DNA of 16,128 nucleotides. Origin: Comamonadaceae bacterium (GTDB lineage: Bacteria > Pseudomonadota > Gammaproteobacteria > Burkholderiales > Burkholderiaceae_C). The position numbers were made by a program, and so were the translations under genes. Below the pieces are notes generated by a model. The model ran no database searches. It was not told the DNA's origin and saw nothing but the letters and a program-made list of their open reading frames with translations. Of the stretch, positions 14,041-16,128 are shown one piece after another (position 1 is the first letter of the stretch; the number at the start of each line of letters is the position of its first letter). The DNA lies in assembly GCA_947451445.1 (NCBI GenBank), contig CANFZJ010000026.1, positions 1-16,128 on the forward strand, given 5' to 3'.

Positions 14041-16124
14041 CAGAAGTCTTTTTCCAGGCTGAGGGCGGTGGTCCAAAGCATTTTTTGCCGCACGTCGTCG
14101 GTCTGGGTGTCGTTATTCGTTCCCACGGCGGTGGTGGACAGGCTGCGGTACACGCCGCGCCCCAGGTGGCTGGCGTTCAGGCGCAGGCGGGTGCTGCGGT
14201 CGAAAGCCCACTGGGCGTAGGCATCCACACTGCGCTGCACGCCGATGTGCACGGTTTGCACCGGGCCGCCGCGCACGTCGTAGCCAGGGGTGGCGTTGAA
14301 GTTGCCGCCCCAGCTGAAAGCGCCGTTGCGCACGTCAAAGCCCAGGTTCAGCAGGGCGGTAGGCTGGCCGGGCAGGCCATCCGGCGCGGCCACGCCATCC
14401 AGCCGGGAGCGGTACAGGCTAAGGTTGGCGCGCAATTCCACAGGCAGGTCTTTGACCCACTGCTGCAGGTCCCAGCGGCCGTCCAGCTCCAGCCCTTGCA
14501 CGCGGGCGTTGCCCGCATTCACCGGGGCCAGCAGCCAGCGCTCGGCATCGGTGTAACGCAATTGATACTGGATAAGTTGCTGCACACGGCGGCTGAACAG
14601 GTTGATACCGACCTCGCCCAATGCGCCGTCGGCCCCCAGCATTTGGCGCAGCCCGGCATCGACGCCGACGGCGCGCTCGGCCTGCAGCTCGGGGTTACCG
14701 CGCTGGTCGGGGTTGCTGGGCACGTTCCACGAGGTGGTTCTGCCGCCGGGCGACAGGTCTTTCAGGCGCGGGGCGCGGTAGGTGCGGCCTGCATTCAAAT
14801 GCCACGTGCGCTGCGGGTCCATTTGCCAGGCCAGGGTGGCCGAGGGCAGCCAGATGCCATCTTGCCCGTTGCGGGTGCTGTCATCGGAGCTGATTTTCAA
14901 CTGGGTGCGCTCGTAGCGCAGACCGCTATCCAAGCGCCAGCCAGGCGCCAGCTGCCATTGGGTTTGGGCAAAGCCGGCCCACTGGCGGCGGCGCACGCTG
15001 TCGTGGCTGGCGTCGCCGTTTTCCACATCGGCATTGCGCCGGGTTTCGGTGTTGATCTTGCTGCCAAACACCCAGCGCAGCTTGCTACTGGCGGCCATGT
15101 CCCAGGTCAAGCCCAGGTTGCTGCCGCTTTGGCGCTGGCGGGTGCGGGTGTCGTCTGTGTCCACCACGGCGTTGTCGGCGTCGAAGGACTGCCACAGGTA
15201 AGTTTCACGGCGGTTCTGCAGTCGGCCCCCGGCGTCCAAGGTGAAGCGGTCGCCGTTGTCCCAGCGGTGTAGCCACTGGGCTTGCGGGTTGAGGCTGGTG
15301 CTGCGTTCGCGGTCTGGTTCTTCGATGCGGGCGTAGTCGGCGGGAAAGTCGGCCTGGTGGTCCAGCGTGCTGTAGCTGGTAGTGCGGGTACGGCTGCTGT
15401 CCACCAGGGCGCTGAGTTTGAGTGTGTCCTGGCCACTCGCGCGCCACACCAGTTGCGGGGCCAGGGTCAATGCCTCGCTGCGGCCGGGGCTGCGTTTGTC
15501 CTCCACCTCGGTCATGTACAGGGTGCCGTCTTCGGCCACGCCCCGGCTGCGGCGCAGCGTCTGGCCCGTCCAGCGGCGCTGGCCCAGGCTGGCGGTGAGC
15601 TGGTAGTCCACCGCGCCGCTGTGGCCGCTCCACGCCAGGCCCAGCGCCTCGGTGGGCTGGCCACCTTCGGCCCCCAGAGTGGTTTTGAGGCGCAGGCGGT
15701 CTTCGCCATGGGCCTCGCGGGTGGTGATAAGGATGGTGCCCGCCACAGCCTCGCCGCTGCTGCTGGCGGATGCGCCGCGCACCACTTCGACCCGCTCGAC
15801 CAGGTCTACCGGAATATTGTCCAGCGCCGCCCCTGCGCCCTGGCTGCCCAGGGGCTGGCCGTTCAACTCGATGCGGGTGTAGCCGTTGCCCATGCCGCGC
15901 AGCTGGATGCGGCCTTCGGAGTCGATCTGCACGCCAGGCAGGCGACGCAGCACGGTGTTCATGTCGGCATCGCCAAAGCGGGCCAGATCGTCGTGCTCAA
16001 AGACCTGGGTGGTCGCATCTGGCACGCGGGCGGTGACGGTAACGGGCGCGAGTTCGGCGGACTGGCTGCCGGCGCTGCAGGGCAGCAGCGCCAAGGCCAA
16101 GAGACTGGGTGTATTGCTTTTCAT
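14040..16124 (-). CDS. TonB-dependent outer-membrane receptor
   Basis: 694 residues, beta-barrel receptor for energised uptake of an unidentified ligand. Signal peptide about 1-23 (MKSNTPSLLALALLPCSAGS), then a TonB box LAPVTVTAR (25-33). The plug domain (about 38-135) shows DADMNTVLRRLPGVQIDSEG, RIQLRGMGNGYTRIELNGQP and LVERVEVVRGASAS. The 22-strand barrel region follows, with typical motifs: LDSGLRYERTQLKIS, NAGRTYRAPRLKDLSPGG, NPELQAERAVGVDAGL and FSRRVQQLI. The protein ends LEKDF with the terminal Phe used in barrel assembly. No N-terminal STN signalling domain is present, so it is not a FecA-type transducer. A small plug and a barrel of this length fit a siderophore, haem or similar receptor, but the ligand cannot be read from sequence. 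The start lies 4 bases from the window edge, so a promoter or upstream gene is out of view. It overlaps the CHAT gene by one base. Confidence 0.92.
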   Translation of the reverse strand: MKSNTPSLLALALLPCSAGSQSAELAPVTVTARVPDATTQVFEHDDLARFGDADMNTVLRRLPGVQIDSEGRIQLRGMGNGYTRIELNGQPLGSQGAGAALDNIPVDLVERVEVVRGASASSSGEAVAGTILITTREAHGEDRLRLKTTLGAEGGQPTEALGLAWSGHSGAVDYQLTASLGQRRWTGQTLRRSRGVAEDGTLYMTEVEDKRSPGRSEALTLAPQLVWRASGQDTLKLSALVDSSRTRTTSYSTLDHQADFPADYARIEEPDRERSTSLNPQAQWLHRWDNGDRFTLDAGGRLQNRRETYLWQSFDADNAVVDTDDTRTRQRQSGSNLGLTWDMAASSKLRWVFGSKINTETRRNADVENGDASHDSVRRRQWAGFAQTQWQLAPGWRLDSGLRYERTQLKISSDDSTRNGQDGIWLPSATLAWQMDPQRTWHLNAGRTYRAPRLKDLSPGGRTTSWNVPSNPDQRGNPELQAERAVGVDAGLRQMLGADGALGEVGINLFSRRVQQLIQYQLRYTDAERWLLAPVNAGNARVQGLELDGRWDLQQWVKDLPVELRANLSLYRSRLDGVAAPDGLPGQPTALLNLGFDVRNGAFSWGGNFNATPGYDVRGGPVQTVHIGVQRSVDAYAQWAFDRSTRLRLNASHLGRGVYRSLSTTAVGTNNDTQTDDVRQKMLWTTALSLEKDF

Positions 16125-16128
16125 ATGG

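Noticed and set aside
12577..14220. Plus-strand open frame of 547 codons opposite the CHAT gene
   Set aside because: The translation is Gly/Gln/Val-rich with no domain, it runs opposite a CHAT protein with clear motifs, and long antisense frames are expected where codons end mostly in G or C.
14013..15272. Plus-strand open frame of 419 codons opposite the receptor gene
   Set aside because: Low-complexity Ala/Gly/Val/Gln/His translation with no motif; an antisense shadow of the TonB-dependent receptor.
16070..16085. Lipobox-like LLPC in the receptor signal peptide
   Set aside because: Pro before the Cys is not a canonical lipobox, and a TonB box plus barrel follow as in ordinary receptors. 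A signal peptidase I site near residue 23 fits better.

Overview
The window looks like a chromosomal segment of a GC-rich betaproteobacterium, most likely Burkholderiales/Comamonadaceae (Rhodoferax-like). The evidence is the pilMNO cluster divergent from a PBP1A gene, the cyaY / lptM-lysA arrangement, the protein sequences, and two intergenic hairpin elements of a kind I recall from Comamonadaceae. No tRNA, rRNA, CRISPR array, transposase or phage gene is visible.

Positions 1-2206 (minus strand) hold the start of a type IV pilus assembly operon, pilM-pilN-pilO, with pilO cut by the left edge. Divergent from it, mrcA (PBP1A, 2426-4810, plus) runs stop to stop into cyaY (4811-5140, minus). lptM (5152-5343) and lysA (5462-6742) then read on the plus strand. 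This is conserved housekeeping DNA: pilus machinery, peptidoglycan synthesis, frataxin-like iron handling, a lipoprotein that helps LptD maturation, and the last step of lysine synthesis.

Positions 6797-9143 (minus) hold a tight three-gene envelope operon of unknown function: a Ser/Thr/Gly-rich lipoprotein, a membrane protein with an N-terminal cold-shock-like stretch, and a second lipoprotein. It is divergent from the next block across about 110 bases that contain a dyad sequence.

Positions 9252-16124 are the accessory part. On the plus strand, an ECF sigma factor, a single-pass membrane protein (probable anti-sigma factor) and a secreted caspase-like protein overlap by 11 and 4 bases. Facing them on the minus strand, a TonB-dependent receptor and an exported helical-repeat/CHAT protein overlap by one base. 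The two convergent transcription units end on either side of a hairpin element at 11734-11778. The window therefore has two different caspase-fold (clan CD) proteins, both predicted to be exported, next to a sigma/anti-sigma pair and an outer-membrane receptor. My inference is an envelope sensing and proteolysis module. This is the most interesting part of the window, but its function cannot be read from sequence alone.

GC content rises visibly from the pil genes (57% in one row I counted, 1741-1800) to the CHAT gene (77% in row 13021-13080).
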